DNA of 64,000 nt, taken from contig NZ_SIHJ01000001.1 in NCBI RefSeq assembly GCF_007859765.1, positions 1,818,067-1,882,066 on the forward strand, given 5' to 3'. Below the pieces are notes generated by a model. It ran no database searches. It was not told the DNA's origin and saw only the letters and a program-made list of their open reading frames with translations. Source of the DNA: Posidoniimonas corsicana (GTDB taxonomy: Bacteria > Planctomycetota > Planctomycetia > Pirellulales > Lacipirellulaceae). Below are positions 1 through 8,927 of the stretch, piece by piece. Within the stretch, counting starts at the first letter, position 1, and the number at the start of each line of letters is the position of its first letter. The translations under genes and the position numbers were made by a program.

Positions 1-992
1 GTATGCCGCCCCGGGTGGTGCTACTGCGGACGTTCGCCTTCGGTGTGCTCCCCACCATCATCTTCTTCTCATCGCTGATGTCGGTGCTGTACCACCTGGG
101 GATTATGCAGCTGGTGGTTGGGGCACTGGCGTGGGTGATGCGAAGGACGCTCGGCACCTCCGGTGCTGAAACCCTTTCGGCCGCCGCGAACATCTTTGTC
201 GGACAGACCGAGGCGCCGCTGGTCATCCGGCCATACGTCGCGCAGATGACCCTCTCAGAACTCATGGTCGTGATGGTAGGTGGTTTCGCGACGATCGCGG
301 GTGGCGTGTTCGCCATCTACGTCAAGTTTGGCATCGATGCCGGGCACCTGCTGACCGCGTCGGTCATTTCGGCGCCGGCGGCCTTGCTAATTGCCAAGGT
401 GATGCAGCCTGAGGTCGATCAGCCCGAAACGGCCAACGCGGCCGCGGCGGGGATGGAGCGGTCGACCGGCAACGTCCTCGAGGCGGCCGCCGAAGGGGCG
501 TCGGCCGGTATGAAGCTCGCCCTCAACGTCGCCGCGATGCTGATCGCTTTCGTCGCGTTGGTTGCGATGCTGAACTCGCTGGTTGGCTGGGTCGGCGGCT
601 TCGCGGGGTACACCGGCGACGCGGCGTGGACGCTACAGAAAGGGTTCGGGTACCTGTTCGCCCCGCTCGCGTGGCTGATGGGGATCGAGTGGGGCGATTG
701 CCTGACCTCCGGGGCGATGCTGGGGGAAAAGATGGTCCTCAACGAATTCTACGCCTACCTCACACTGAGCGACGCCATCGCCAACGAGCAGATCACCAGC
801 CGCTCGGCAACGATCCTGACCTACGCACTGTGCGGATTTGCGAACTTTGGCTCAATTGGGATACAGCTCGGCGGGATAGGCGGGATTGCACCCGAACGCA
901 GGGGCGACTTGGCGAAACTGGCCCTGCGCGCCATGCTGGGGGGCACCCTGGCGGCATTCATGACCGCCTGCATCGCGTCGCTGCTGCTCTGA
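1..992 (+). CDS. NupC-type concentrative nucleoside transporter, 5' truncated by the window
   Basis: This is the C-terminal part of an inner-membrane cation-coupled nucleoside uptake protein of the CNT/NupC family. About 329 residues are visible from position 3. Several hydrophobic helices are present, together with the family-typical stretch around GQTEAPLVIRPY (about residues 66-77), which belongs to the nucleoside- and Na/H-binding re-entrant region, and a C-terminal CGFANFGSIGIQ segment. Full-length members are roughly 400 residues or more, so the N-terminal helices lie upstream of base 1, and the ATG at 3 is probably internal. A purine salvage gene follows 59 bp downstream on the same strand, which fits joint nucleoside import and base recycling. 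The family call is secure; the exact substrate is not. Confidence 0.9.
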   Translation, partial: MPPRVVLLRTFAFGVLPTIIFFSSLMSVLYHLGIMQLVVGALAWVMRRTLGTSGAETLSAAANIFVGQTEAPLVIRPYVAQMTLSELMVVMVGGFATIAGGVFAIYVKFGIDAGHLLTASVISAPAALLIAKVMQPEVDQPETANAAAAGMERSTGNVLEAAAEGASAGMKLALNVAAMLIAFVALVAMLNSLVGWVGGFAGYTGDAAWTLQKGFGYLFAPLAWLMGIEWGDCLTSGAMLGEKMVLNEFYAYLTLSDAIANEQITSRSATILTYALCGFANFGSIGIQLGGIGGIAPERRGDLAKLALRAMLGGTLAAFMTACIASLLL

Positions 993-1051
993 GGCGACCC
1001 GCGGACCGATACCTCCTAACCTAGCATTCAGCACCTACTACGGCGGCGCCC

Positions 1052-1606
1052 ATGAAGACCCTTCTCACTCGTGAAGAACTTAATCAGGGCGTCGCGCGTA
1101 TGGCGGCCGAGATCGCCGAGTGCTACGCCGACCGGCAGCTCACGATCATCAGTGTGCTGACCGGCAGCATGGTCCTGGTGGCGGACCTGATCCGTGAGAT
1201 CGATCTGCCGATGCGGCTCGGCGTCATCGAGGCCAGCAGCTACCGTGGCGCCACCACCACCCGCGGCGAGCTGGTGGTAAACGCCAAGCCGATGCTCGAC
1301 ATCTCAGGACGCGACGTGCTGCTCGTTGACGACATCTTCGACACCGGCCACACGCTTGTGAAGGTGGTCGAGAAGATGCAGGAGTTCAACCCGGCTAGCG
1401 TCCGCTCGGCCGTGCTGCTCCGCAAGCACGGACGCCAGGAAGTGCAGGCAGAGCCCGACTTTGTCGCGTTCGACATTCCCGACGAGTTTGTCGTCGGGTA
1501 CGGGCTGGATTACGAGGACCTTTATCGGAACCTCCCCTACCTCGCTGCGTTGGAAGAGCAAGACCTCGACCACCACAAGACCCTAACTGCCGCTCACAAG
1601 AGCTAA
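1052..1606 (+). CDS. hpt: Hypoxanthine phosphoribosyltransferase
   Basis: The product is a cytosolic purine-salvage enzyme that joins hypoxanthine (and often guanine) with PRPP to give the nucleoside monophosphate. The 184-residue length is normal for the family. The PRPP-binding loop VLLVDDIFDTG is at residues 89-99, and the LTGSM loop near residues 36-40 matches the pyrophosphate-binding segment. The late FDIPDEFVVGYGLDY region is the usual base-binding part. It follows the nucleoside transporter by 59 bp, so import and salvage may be co-transcribed. I assign hpt rather than a general Hpt/Gpt on overall pattern; purine specificity cannot be read directly. Confidence 0.93.
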   Translation: MKTLLTREELNQGVARMAAEIAECYADRQLTIISVLTGSMVLVADLIREIDLPMRLGVIEASSYRGATTTRGELVVNAKPMLDISGRDVLLVDDIFDTGHTLVKVVEKMQEFNPASVRSAVLLRKHGRQEVQAEPDFVAFDIPDEFVVGYGLDYEDLYRNLPYLAALEEQDLDHHKTLTAAHKS

Positions 1607-1897
1607 GCGGCAGGCGAAAAGGGCAAGTCGCGCAGTTGTGCCGGCGTGATGCCGGGCGTTCGGCCGGTCGCTAGGTGCCGATTTGTCCAGCACCCGCATC
1701 GGAGCCCAGCGGCGGAGGGCCGCCAGGTTGCTGCATGATGCCGCAATCACGGCGTCGATGGTGCTGTAGGCACGCTATTCTGTACTTTTCTTTCGCGGGG
1801 ATGTCACATCCCCTACGCGGCCGACGTTACTGTCATAGAGCGGGTCCTACCTCGCGCGCTGGATCGAAGACGCACGAGCCCCAACGGCCAATCGACA

Positions 1898-2461
1898 ATG
1901 CCGAGGAATGGGTTGACCGGATCAACGTTAGACCCCGAAGACTTCGTGTTGTTGATTGCGCGACACGAGCGGCGGATTCGTGGGTTCATCGCCACGATGC
2001 TGCCGTTCGATCGGGGGGCGGTTGATGATCTGATTCAGACGACCTACCTGGTGGCGTGGCGAAAGCTCCCCGAGTTTCGTTTCGAGGGGGAAACACCGGA
2101 CGAGGAGGCCGTCCGCTGGATCATTGCGATCGCACGGTTCGAGACCTTCAACCACTTGCGGTCTCGCAAGAAAGTGCTGCACGCAGAATTCGACGAGGAG
2201 TTGCTCGTCCAGGTCGCTGACGAGCAAGCCAGTGACTGGGAGAGCTTTGAAGCCCGCTGGAGGGCGTTCGCGGGCTGCGTGAAGAAGCTCGAGCCGTTTC
2301 AGCAAGAGGTAATCCGAATGCGTTTCGGGGCCGGTATGTCGCACAAGGAGATCGGGGAGCGGCTTGGCAAGCTCCCGAACACGATTGCGGCGAGGCTGTC
2401 GAGAATCCGGCGGTCCCTCGAACTATGCATTGGAACTTCGCTGGAAAGCGAGGGGTACTGA
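1898..2461 (+). CDS. ECF-type RNA polymerase sigma factor (planctomycete subgroup)
   Basis: A 187-residue sigma-70-family regulator. Region 2 is visible as the DLIQTTYLVAWRKLPEF helix (about residues 45-61), which contacts core polymerase and the -10 element. Region 4 is the FQQEVIRMRFGAGMSHKEIGERL helix-turn-helix near residues 133-155, which reads the -35 element. The next gene begins as a GTG 2 bp after the stop and encodes a membrane FecR/LamG protein, the standard planctomycete sigma/FecR pairing, so that neighbour is the likely anti-sigma or signal-receiving partner. Regulated targets cannot be read from the sequence. Confidence 0.9.
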   Translation: MPRNGLTGSTLDPEDFVLLIARHERRIRGFIATMLPFDRGAVDDLIQTTYLVAWRKLPEFRFEGETPDEEAVRWIIAIARFETFNHLRSRKKVLHAEFDEELLVQVADEQASDWESFEARWRAFAGCVKKLEPFQQEVIRMRFGAGMSHKEIGERLGKLPNTIAARLSRIRRSLELCIGTSLESEGY

Positions 2462-2463
2462 CA

Positions 2464-4167
2464 GTGACTCATGCCACGGGCAGCACCAGCCACGATGACC
2501 AGTTCGAGCGATTGCTTGACAAGCTGGTGACCGACGAACTATCGCCCCAGCAGCAGAGTGAGCTTGCGGAGCAGATGCGGACACAGCCCGCATTCGTTCG
2601 TCGATTCACCGAAGCGGTTCATCTGCGAGAGTGTTTGCGTGACTACTCTGCCACAGACCCGCACTCCGCGAACCCCGCCTTAAGCGTCCGGGGGCGGAGC
2701 GGGCAGCCACGCAACGCCAAGCGGGGACTGCGGCCGGGCTGGGCGCTGTTGGCAGTTGCCGCCAGCTTGGCGATGGCGGTAGGCCTTGTTGCTGGAAGAC
2801 TGTTACCCAGTGGCTCCCTCCGGCGCGTCTCCGCCGTTGATCAACAGCAGGGGCTGCACTCTTCGCTACGCCCAAGGTTGGCGGTGAACGATCACCAGGA
2901 CGGCCGCCTGGGGTCGATTACCGGCCTATCACCGGCGGCGTCCGCGGTAGGTCTGCTCCGCCCGCTCCAGGTAGGCGATGAGTTGCGGCGTGGGGAGGTG
3001 GTGCAGCTTGCCCATGGGGTTGCACGGATCCAACTGCTGGCGGGGCCCGAGGTGATCGTTGAGGCGCCCGCCGAAGTTTCGATCGTCGATGATCACGGGA
3101 TCTACGTGCATCAGGGCCGCGTCAGCGCTACCGCCGAAGGGCGGATTACGCTGCAGACCGCACTGGCGGCGGTGGAAGGTGAGGACTCCGAGTGTTCGGC
3201 AGTGGTCGAGCCCGACCAACCGCTGCAAGTGTTTTGTCACCGCGGCGATATAAGAGTGGTTTCCCTCCGGCCCGGGGAGAGTCGTCCAGCAGTGCTGCGA
3301 GAGCTCGGGCCGTCTGAAGGCGCAGAGTTTTACTGGGCACCCGACGCTTCATCCTCCAAGGTTGTGTCAATCGAGCATCCGGGCGATATCGTCCGCGATT
3401 GGTCGCAGGTGACCGATCGGTTTCACCCCTATGAACAGGTTGTCTTGGGTGATCGGCCCGTCGCCTACTGGCCCCTGATGCACGTGCGCCGTAACCGCCG
3501 GGTGTTGGATCTGACGCAGCACGGGTTCGACGGCCAATCGGTTGGCGCGTGGCCGTCTGAGTCGAAAGCGGTTGCGCTGACCCAGGAACGCGGCGCCTAC
3601 TTTGATGGCGGTTGCTACATCGAACCCGACACCAAGCCGCGGGTAGATCTCACCAACGGTTTTACCATCGAGGGCTGGGCGAACGTCACCGGCGGTCCCG
3701 AGTACCAGTCGGTGTTTACGTCTCGCTGGGTGCTGGGGGCGGGCACATCCACCCAGCAGTGCTTCGGGTTTACCCTTTACGCGGGCGCTGACGACCGCTG
3801 GCAGTTCTGGAGCGGCTCGGGCGAGTACGGGGCAGGTTGGCAGGCGCTCACCAGCGATGAGCCGCTGGAGCGACACCGCTGGACACACGTTGCGGCCCGG
3901 TTCCGACCACTGAGGGAAGCGGAGGGCCAATGGGTGGAAGGGGCGGTTGAGCTGTACGTCGATGGAGAGCTGGCCGCGGAAGGCGTTCATCGGATGTCGC
4001 TGATAGACTTCGAGTGGCCCGCCCGAATTGGAGCGGCGGAGTTCGTGCCAAAGTCACTGACATCGTGGCTCTTCCAGGGCGAATTGCGAGATATTGCTTT
4101 GTACGACTACCCGTTAGATGACACACAGCTGCAGGCGCACCACAAGCGAGGCAGGGGCGCCACCTGA
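2464..4167 (+). CDS. FecR-like membrane protein with C-terminal LamG/concanavalin domain
   Basis: Predicted 567-residue single-pass protein, paired with the ECF sigma gene upstream. The N-terminal 90 residues are cytoplasmic and acidic, like sigma-interacting N-termini. A hydrophobic helix (WALLAVAASLAMAVGLVAG) lies near residues 92-110. A FecR-like beta domain follows (RRGEVVQLAHGVARIQLL to about residue 290), then a LamG jelly-roll near residues 330-565 (YFDGGCYIE, FTIEGWANV, HVAARF, YVDGELAAEG). I chose the GTG at 2464 because a GAGGGG Shine-Dalgarno lies about 8 bases upstream and the start abuts the sigma stop. An upstream in-frame ATG at 2425 lies inside the sigma gene and gives an atypical N-terminus. 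Role inferred: surface or envelope signal transduction to the sigma factor. Confidence 0.85.
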   Translation: MTHATGSTSHDDQFERLLDKLVTDELSPQQQSELAEQMRTQPAFVRRFTEAVHLRECLRDYSATDPHSANPALSVRGRSGQPRNAKRGLRPGWALLAVAASLAMAVGLVAGRLLPSGSLRRVSAVDQQQGLHSSLRPRLAVNDHQDGRLGSITGLSPAASAVGLLRPLQVGDELRRGEVVQLAHGVARIQLLAGPEVIVEAPAEVSIVDDHGIYVHQGRVSATAEGRITLQTALAAVEGEDSECSAVVEPDQPLQVFCHRGDIRVVSLRPGESRPAVLRELGPSEGAEFYWAPDASSSKVVSIEHPGDIVRDWSQVTDRFHPYEQVVLGDRPVAYWPLMHVRRNRRVLDLTQHGFDGQSVGAWPSESKAVALTQERGAYFDGGCYIEPDTKPRVDLTNGFTIEGWANVTGGPEYQSVFTSRWVLGAGTSTQQCFGFTLYAGADDRWQFWSGSGEYGAGWQALTSDEPLERHRWTHVAARFRPLREAEGQWVEGAVELYVDGELAAEGVHRMSLIDFEWPARIGAAEFVPKSLTSWLFQGELRDIALYDYPLDDTQLQAHHKRGRGAT

Positions 4168-4250
4168 CGTCCATCGGCGGAGTGCCCGACGCACGTCGAC
4201 CGAACTGCCTTGCTTCAACATCGTTCCCTCAAGCACCAATAGGCAAGAAC

Positions 4251-5552
4251 ATGCCAAGAGTTCAGAAAGACGCTAGCTCAAGCAGCCGCCGGTCATTCCT
4301 GGCAGACGTCGCCGGCGTGGCGGCGATGGCCCCCGTGCTTGCCAGTGGCGAGTCGACGGCGCCGGCTGTGCATTCGGGCGGCGACGACACCATTCGAGTC
4401 GGCCTGATTGGGTGCGGCGGACGCGGCAACGGGGCTGCGATTGATGCTCTGCATGCCGATCCGAACGCCAAACTGGTAGCGCTTGGCGACACGTTTGCTG
4501 ACAGATTCGAAAGCACCCTGGCCGCCGTCGAGTTTGACGAAAAGGTTGGCGATCAGGTGGATGTCACGCCGGAACGCATGTTTTCCGGGTTTGATGCTTA
4601 CAAGGGGGTGATTGACTGTGGCGTTGACGTTGTGCTTCTCACCACGCCGCCCCACTTCCGACCGCAGCACTTCGAGTACGCGGTGGCTAAGGGAAAACAC
4701 TGCTTCGTAGAGAAGCCGGTGGCGGTCGACGTTCCCGGGCTGATGCGGGTGGCGGCTGCTAGCGAGCAGGCAAAGTCTAAGGGGCTGGCGGTGGTTTCGG
4801 GTCTCTGCTGGCGGTACGACCCGGGCGTTCGAGCCACGATGGAGCAGATCCAGAACGGCGCGATCGGGGATATCATTGCGATTGAGTCCTCCTACAACGG
4901 CGGCGCTCTCTGGCACCGCGGCGACAAGTCGGACTGGAGCCGGATGGAGTACCAGATCCGTAACTGGCTCTACTACACCTGGCTAAGCGGCGACATCATC
5001 GGCGAGCAGGCGATCCACAGCCTCGACAAAACCGCGTGGCTGCTGGGCGACGCCAGCCCTGTGAAGGCCATGGGACTTGGCGGCCGGCAGCAGCGCGTGC
5101 AGTCGAAGTACGGAAACGTCTGGGACCACTTCAGTGTCTTCTACGAGTACCCCGCGGGCCAGAGCGTCTACTTCACGTGCCGCCAACAGGACGGCTGCTC
5201 GATGCATGTTGACGAACTGGTGCACGGGACCAAGGGCAAGGCCCAGATTCTTGCGCACCAGATCACCGGCGAGAACAAATGGAAGTACGATGGGCCGAAG
5301 CCGAGCATGTACCGCGTGGAGCATGAGGAGCTGTTCCGGTCTATCCGTGACGGCAAGCCGATCGACAACTCAGACTACATGATCAACAGCACCATGATTG
5401 GGATTATGGGGCGCGTGGCCGCGTACACCGGCAAGACGCTCAGCTGGGAGGACGCGATGTCGAGCAGCGAGCGGTTGGGCCCCGCGGAGTACGCTTGGAC
5501 CGATGTGCCCGAGCCGAGTGTCGCCGTGCCGGGCGTCACCGCGTTTGCCTAA
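4251..5552 (+). CDS. Gfo/Idh/MocA-family oxidoreductase, Tat-exported
   Basis: A 433-residue NAD(P)-dependent sugar/inositol-type dehydrogenase family member. The N-terminus has a twin-arginine signal, SSRRSFLADVAGVAAMAPVLA (RR at residues 13-14), so export in the folded state is expected. The Rossmann motif VGLIGCGGRG lies shortly after cleavage. The catalytic-domain marker HCFVEKPVAVD is intact (the EKP Lys is present). The ATG at 4251 was chosen because it places the Tat motif at the N-terminus; a further upstream in-frame ATG at 4182 has no signal logic. It precedes an FGE-like protein and a second Gfo/Idh gene, as in planctomycete sugar-catabolic sets. The substrate is unknown. Confidence 0.88.
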   Translation: MPRVQKDASSSSRRSFLADVAGVAAMAPVLASGESTAPAVHSGGDDTIRVGLIGCGGRGNGAAIDALHADPNAKLVALGDTFADRFESTLAAVEFDEKVGDQVDVTPERMFSGFDAYKGVIDCGVDVVLLTTPPHFRPQHFEYAVAKGKHCFVEKPVAVDVPGLMRVAAASEQAKSKGLAVVSGLCWRYDPGVRATMEQIQNGAIGDIIAIESSYNGGALWHRGDKSDWSRMEYQIRNWLYYTWLSGDIIGEQAIHSLDKTAWLLGDASPVKAMGLGGRQQRVQSKYGNVWDHFSVFYEYPAGQSVYFTCRQQDGCSMHVDELVHGTKGKAQILAHQITGENKWKYDGPKPSMYRVEHEELFRSIRDGKPIDNSDYMINSTMIGIMGRVAAYTGKTLSWEDAMSSSERLGPAEYAWTDVPEPSVAVPGVTAFA

Positions 5553-5569
5553 TGTTTCGGAGGAGAGCG

Positions 5570-6709
5570 ATGAAGACTCGTGTCCTGTCTGACGCTGGGA
5601 CCGGCGTTTGCATGCTAGCTTTGTTCGCCAGTGCAATGATGGCGGGCAGGCTGGCTGCCGATGATCATGAGAGCTACCAGCAGACCATCCCGGGCACGTC
5701 CGTCCAGTTCGAGATGGTGGCCATCTCAAGCGGCAAGGTGCTGCTAGGAAGCCCTGAAGGAGAGTCGGGCCGATCGAACGACGAGGGGCCCAGGCGCGAG
5801 GTTGCGATCCGGCCCTTCTGGATGGGCGCTCGCGAGGTGACCTGGGCCGAGTACCGGAACTTCATGGCGTTGTGCGGCGTGTTCGAGCGGTTCGATGACC
5901 TGGGCGTCCGTCCCGTGACCGACGCCAACCGAGTGGACGCCGTCACTGCGCCATCCCGACTGTACGAGCCCAGTTTCACGTTCACCGCCGGGGAGGATCC
6001 GGACCTCCCCGCCGTATCCATGAAGCAGTTCGCGGCCAAGCAGTACACAAAGTGGCTGAGTCTGATCACGGGCGAGTTCTACCGCCTGCCAACCGAAGCG
6101 GAATGGGAGTACGCCTGTCGCGCCGGGACCGACTCGGCCTATTCGTACGGAGACGACCCCTCGCGCCTAGACGAGTATGCCTGGCACGACGGCAATGCCG
6201 ACGATGTTACGCACCGGGTCGGACTCAAGAAGTCAAATCCCTGGGGCCTTTACGACATGCACGGCAATGCCGGCGAGTGGGTCCTAGACGCGTATGCTGA
6301 GGAAGGATATTCACAACTGGCCAAGTCGCCGCTCGGGTTCACGCCTGCCACCAAGACCTACCCACGAGTCCTCCGCGGTGGGTCGTGCCTGATGAGCCCG
6401 GAGGCTTGCCGCAGCGCGGCCAGACGCGCTACGGACGATGAGGAACTTTCGGCGTACGACCCGAATACCCCCAAGAGCCCGTGGTGGTACGCGAGCGACG
6501 AGTCGCAAGACATTGGGTTTCGGGTAGTTAGGCCCGTTGACCCTCCCCCCCGCGACGCCTGGGCGAAGTTCTGGGACGCCGATGTGCCGCGGATCCAGAA
6601 GATCGCCGACTTCCGTATCGACAAAGAAGGGCGTGGCGAGCGGGGCCTCGTCGACAAGGATCTGCCGCAAGCGATTGCCGAACTGAACGACGCGTCGCCT
6701 ACGCAGTAG
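5570..6709 (+). CDS. Secreted formylglycine-generating-enzyme-like (SUMF1) protein
   Basis: A 379-residue protein with an N-terminal signal-like hydrophobic stretch, followed by an FGE-sulfatase domain: TEAEWEYACRAG, GLYDMHGNAGEWV and RVLRGGS. Authentic FGEs convert a sulfatase active-site Cys to formylglycine. In the segment after RGGS only the Cys matching the second catalytic position is present (CLMSPEAC); the first aligns with Met. The enzyme may therefore be a structural or binding member rather than a true FGE. Start at 5570 is supported by GGAGGAG 5-11 bases upstream. It lies 17 bp after the Gfo/Idh gene, probably in one transcript. No sulfatase gene lies next to it. Confidence 0.85.
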   Translation: MKTRVLSDAGTGVCMLALFASAMMAGRLAADDHESYQQTIPGTSVQFEMVAISSGKVLLGSPEGESGRSNDEGPRREVAIRPFWMGAREVTWAEYRNFMALCGVFERFDDLGVRPVTDANRVDAVTAPSRLYEPSFTFTAGEDPDLPAVSMKQFAAKQYTKWLSLITGEFYRLPTEAEWEYACRAGTDSAYSYGDDPSRLDEYAWHDGNADDVTHRVGLKKSNPWGLYDMHGNAGEWVLDAYAEEGYSQLAKSPLGFTPATKTYPRVLRGGSCLMSPEACRSAARRATDDEELSAYDPNTPKSPWWYASDESQDIGFRVVRPVDPPPRDAWAKFWDADVPRIQKIADFRIDKEGRGERGLVDKDLPQAIAELNDASPTQ

Positions 6710-6962
6710 TAGCGGAATCGCGCAGCGCGTAAGCGAGCGGTTGTTGTCGTTTAGCGCAGGCGTCTCGTCGGCCTGCGCAGACGACCTCAGGAATACGCTT
6801 TACGTCCTATTCCAGCTGTTTTACAGCTGTTTCGCTTCGGTTGACGCGTCCTGCATTGGCGGCCAGACTAACAATCTCACCTCCCATTTCGACCCGGCGG
6901 CCGCTCGGGTCGAAGCCAACACGCCGCCCACCCGATCAGGGGTGAAGGATCGGTACTCTCGC

Positions 6963-7844
6963 ATGAACAACAGCGTTTCCGCAGCGGATTACCCTATTGG
7001 CGTGTTCGCAAGCATCGATGCAGGGTTTGGCGTCCGGCTAGACGTAGCACACGATCTGGGCACGCCAACGCTGCACCTGCACGCGCCTCAACAGACGACA
7101 CGCTCCGCGGAGACCGCCGCCCAGTTCAAAAAGAAGGCCGAAGAGCTGGGCATGCGTGTGACGGTGGTGTTCGCGGGCTTCGACGGAGAAAGCTACGCCG
7201 ACATTCCGACGGTGCAGCAGACAGTCGGGCTGGCGCCCGCCGCGACCCGCGCCGCGCGGCTTGCGGAACTCAAGGAGATCATCGACTTCACCGTCGCGTT
7301 GGGCGTCGATGCAACTGGTCTGCACATTGGTTTCGTTCCCCACGACTCTGCCGATCCCGAGTACACCGCTATCGTCGACGCCGTCCGCGAGGCGTGTGAC
7401 TACGCGGCCGAGCGCGGCGTGAACATACACCTCGAGACCGGCCAGGAACCCGCGGGCGTGCTGGTGGGTTTCTTAGAGACAGTCGGCCGACAGAACCTGT
7501 TTGTCAACTTTGACCCCGCCAACATGATCCTGTACGGGTGCGGCGAGCCGATTTTCGCCCTTAAGGAGGTTGGCAGGTACGTGCGGAGCGTGCACTGCAA
7601 GGACGCCAAGTGGTCGGAGAACCCGGGGGAGACTTGGGGCGCCGAAACGCCCCTGGGCGAAGGCGATGTCGATTTCGCTGAGTTTCTGAAGACCCTCAGT
7701 GATATCGGCTACCGCGGGCCGTTGACCATCGAACGCGAGATACCTCAGGAGCCCGAACGCCAGCGGTCGGAGATTGCACACGCGATCACCTTCATCGGCG
7801 GGCTGCTGGAGGGACAACACTCTGCTGGCGAGGCCCCGCAGTGA
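6963..7844 (+). CDS. Sugar phosphate isomerase/epimerase (xylose-isomerase-like TIM barrel)
   Basis: A 293-residue AP-endonuclease-2/xylose-isomerase-like TIM barrel. It begins with YPIGVFASIDAG (beta-1) and contains metal-binding-type segments: HLETGQEPAG (a Glu ligand), NLFVNFDPANMILYG (Asp ligand) and VHCKDAKW (His/Asp). The start at 6963 (ATG) gives a compact cytosolic enzyme; the reading frame extends to 6741 but that extension has no recognisable sequence. It overlaps the following Gfo/Idh gene by four bases (GTGA), so isomerase and dehydrogenase are translationally coupled, which suggests successive steps of one carbohydrate pathway. Confidence 0.87.
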   Translation: MNNSVSAADYPIGVFASIDAGFGVRLDVAHDLGTPTLHLHAPQQTTRSAETAAQFKKKAEELGMRVTVVFAGFDGESYADIPTVQQTVGLAPAATRAARLAELKEIIDFTVALGVDATGLHIGFVPHDSADPEYTAIVDAVREACDYAAERGVNIHLETGQEPAGVLVGFLETVGRQNLFVNFDPANMILYGCGEPIFALKEVGRYVRSVHCKDAKWSENPGETWGAETPLGEGDVDFAEFLKTLSDIGYRGPLTIEREIPQEPERQRSEIAHAITFIGGLLEGQHSAGEAPQ

Positions 7845-8890
7845 CACGCATCGGCGTCGTCGGCATTGGTTTCATGGGGATGGTGCACTACCTCTCCTAC
7901 TTGCAGATCCCTGGCGCTGAGGTGACCGCGGTTTGCAGTCGGGACGCTCGCCGCCGGGCTGGGGATTGGACCGGAATCAAAGGCAATTTTGGGCCCGCCG
8001 GCTCGCAGGTGGACCTATCTGAGGTGGCGTCGTTCGCGTCGCTCGATGAGGTCATTGCCTGCCCTGAAGTGGACCTGGTTGACCTGTGCCTGCCGCCAGC
8101 GCTCCACGCGGACGCCGCGGTCCGTGCGCTGGAGGGCGGGAAGCACGTGTTCTGCGAAAAGCCGATGGCCATGACTGTCGCGGAGTGCGACCGCATGATG
8201 GCCGCCGCCGAGGCCAACGGCCGAATTCTGCTGATCGGTCACGTTCTGCCCTACTTCCCCGAGTACGCCTGGGCGCTGGGCGAGATCCGTTCGGGTCGCC
8301 ACGGGGCGGTCTTGGGCGGGACCTTCCGGCGGCTGATTGCCGACCCGGCTTGGCTCGATAACTACTGGGACGCCGACCAGGTCGGCGGCCCAATGCTCGA
8401 CCTGCATGTCCACGACGCGCAGTTCATCCGCTTGGCGTTCGGAATGCCCACCGTCGTTACGACCCGTGGATCCCAACGATCGGGGTTGCCCGCGCGTTGG
8501 CACAGCCTGTTCGAGTTCGAATCGCCGGGGATCTCGGCCCACTGTGAGGGCGGCGTCGTCGGGCAGCCGGGCAGGCCGTTCCTGCACGGTTTTGAGATCC
8601 AATTAGAACGCGCTGCGCTGATGTTCGAGTTTGCGGTATCTCACCCCGAGTCTGGAGTCGATCATGCCGCTTACCGCTGCCAGCCGACCATTCTCGACGA
8701 GGCCGGAACGGCTACCCCAGTCAGCCTAGGCGACGGCGATCCCATGCGGGCGTTCGAGGCCGAACTGACCCACGTCGTCGACGTGTTGAGCAACGGCGCT
8801 GACCCGGGCCCGCTTGCCGCAGCCGCCGCACGTGACGCGGTGGAGATCTGCCGACTCGAAACCGCCAGCCTCAAGGCGGCTCTAAACTAA
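7841..8890 (+). CDS. Gfo/Idh/MocA-family oxidoreductase, cytosolic
   Basis: A 349-residue NAD(P)-dependent dehydrogenase with no signal peptide. It starts directly with the Rossmann motif (VVGIGFMGMVHYLSYL) and carries the family catalytic motif HVFCEKPMAMT near residue 105. A later LHVHDAQFIRLAFG segment supplies the usual catalytic His/Asp pair. The GTG start overlaps the isomerase stop (GTGA), so translation is coupled. The protein differs from the Tat-exported paralogue at 4251, so it probably acts inside the cell on the product of the coupled isomerase. The sugar is unknown. Confidence 0.9.
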   Translation: MTRIGVVGIGFMGMVHYLSYLQIPGAEVTAVCSRDARRRAGDWTGIKGNFGPAGSQVDLSEVASFASLDEVIACPEVDLVDLCLPPALHADAAVRALEGGKHVFCEKPMAMTVAECDRMMAAAEANGRILLIGHVLPYFPEYAWALGEIRSGRHGAVLGGTFRRLIADPAWLDNYWDADQVGGPMLDLHVHDAQFIRLAFGMPTVVTTRGSQRSGLPARWHSLFEFESPGISAHCEGGVVGQPGRPFLHGFEIQLERAALMFEFAVSHPESGVDHAAYRCQPTILDEAGTATPVSLGDGDPMRAFEAELTHVVDVLSNGADPGPLAAAAARDAVEICRLETASLKAALN

Positions 8891-8927
8891 CCCCCTTCTG
8901 ACCGTAACCGTTTAAGCAGCAGACGAA

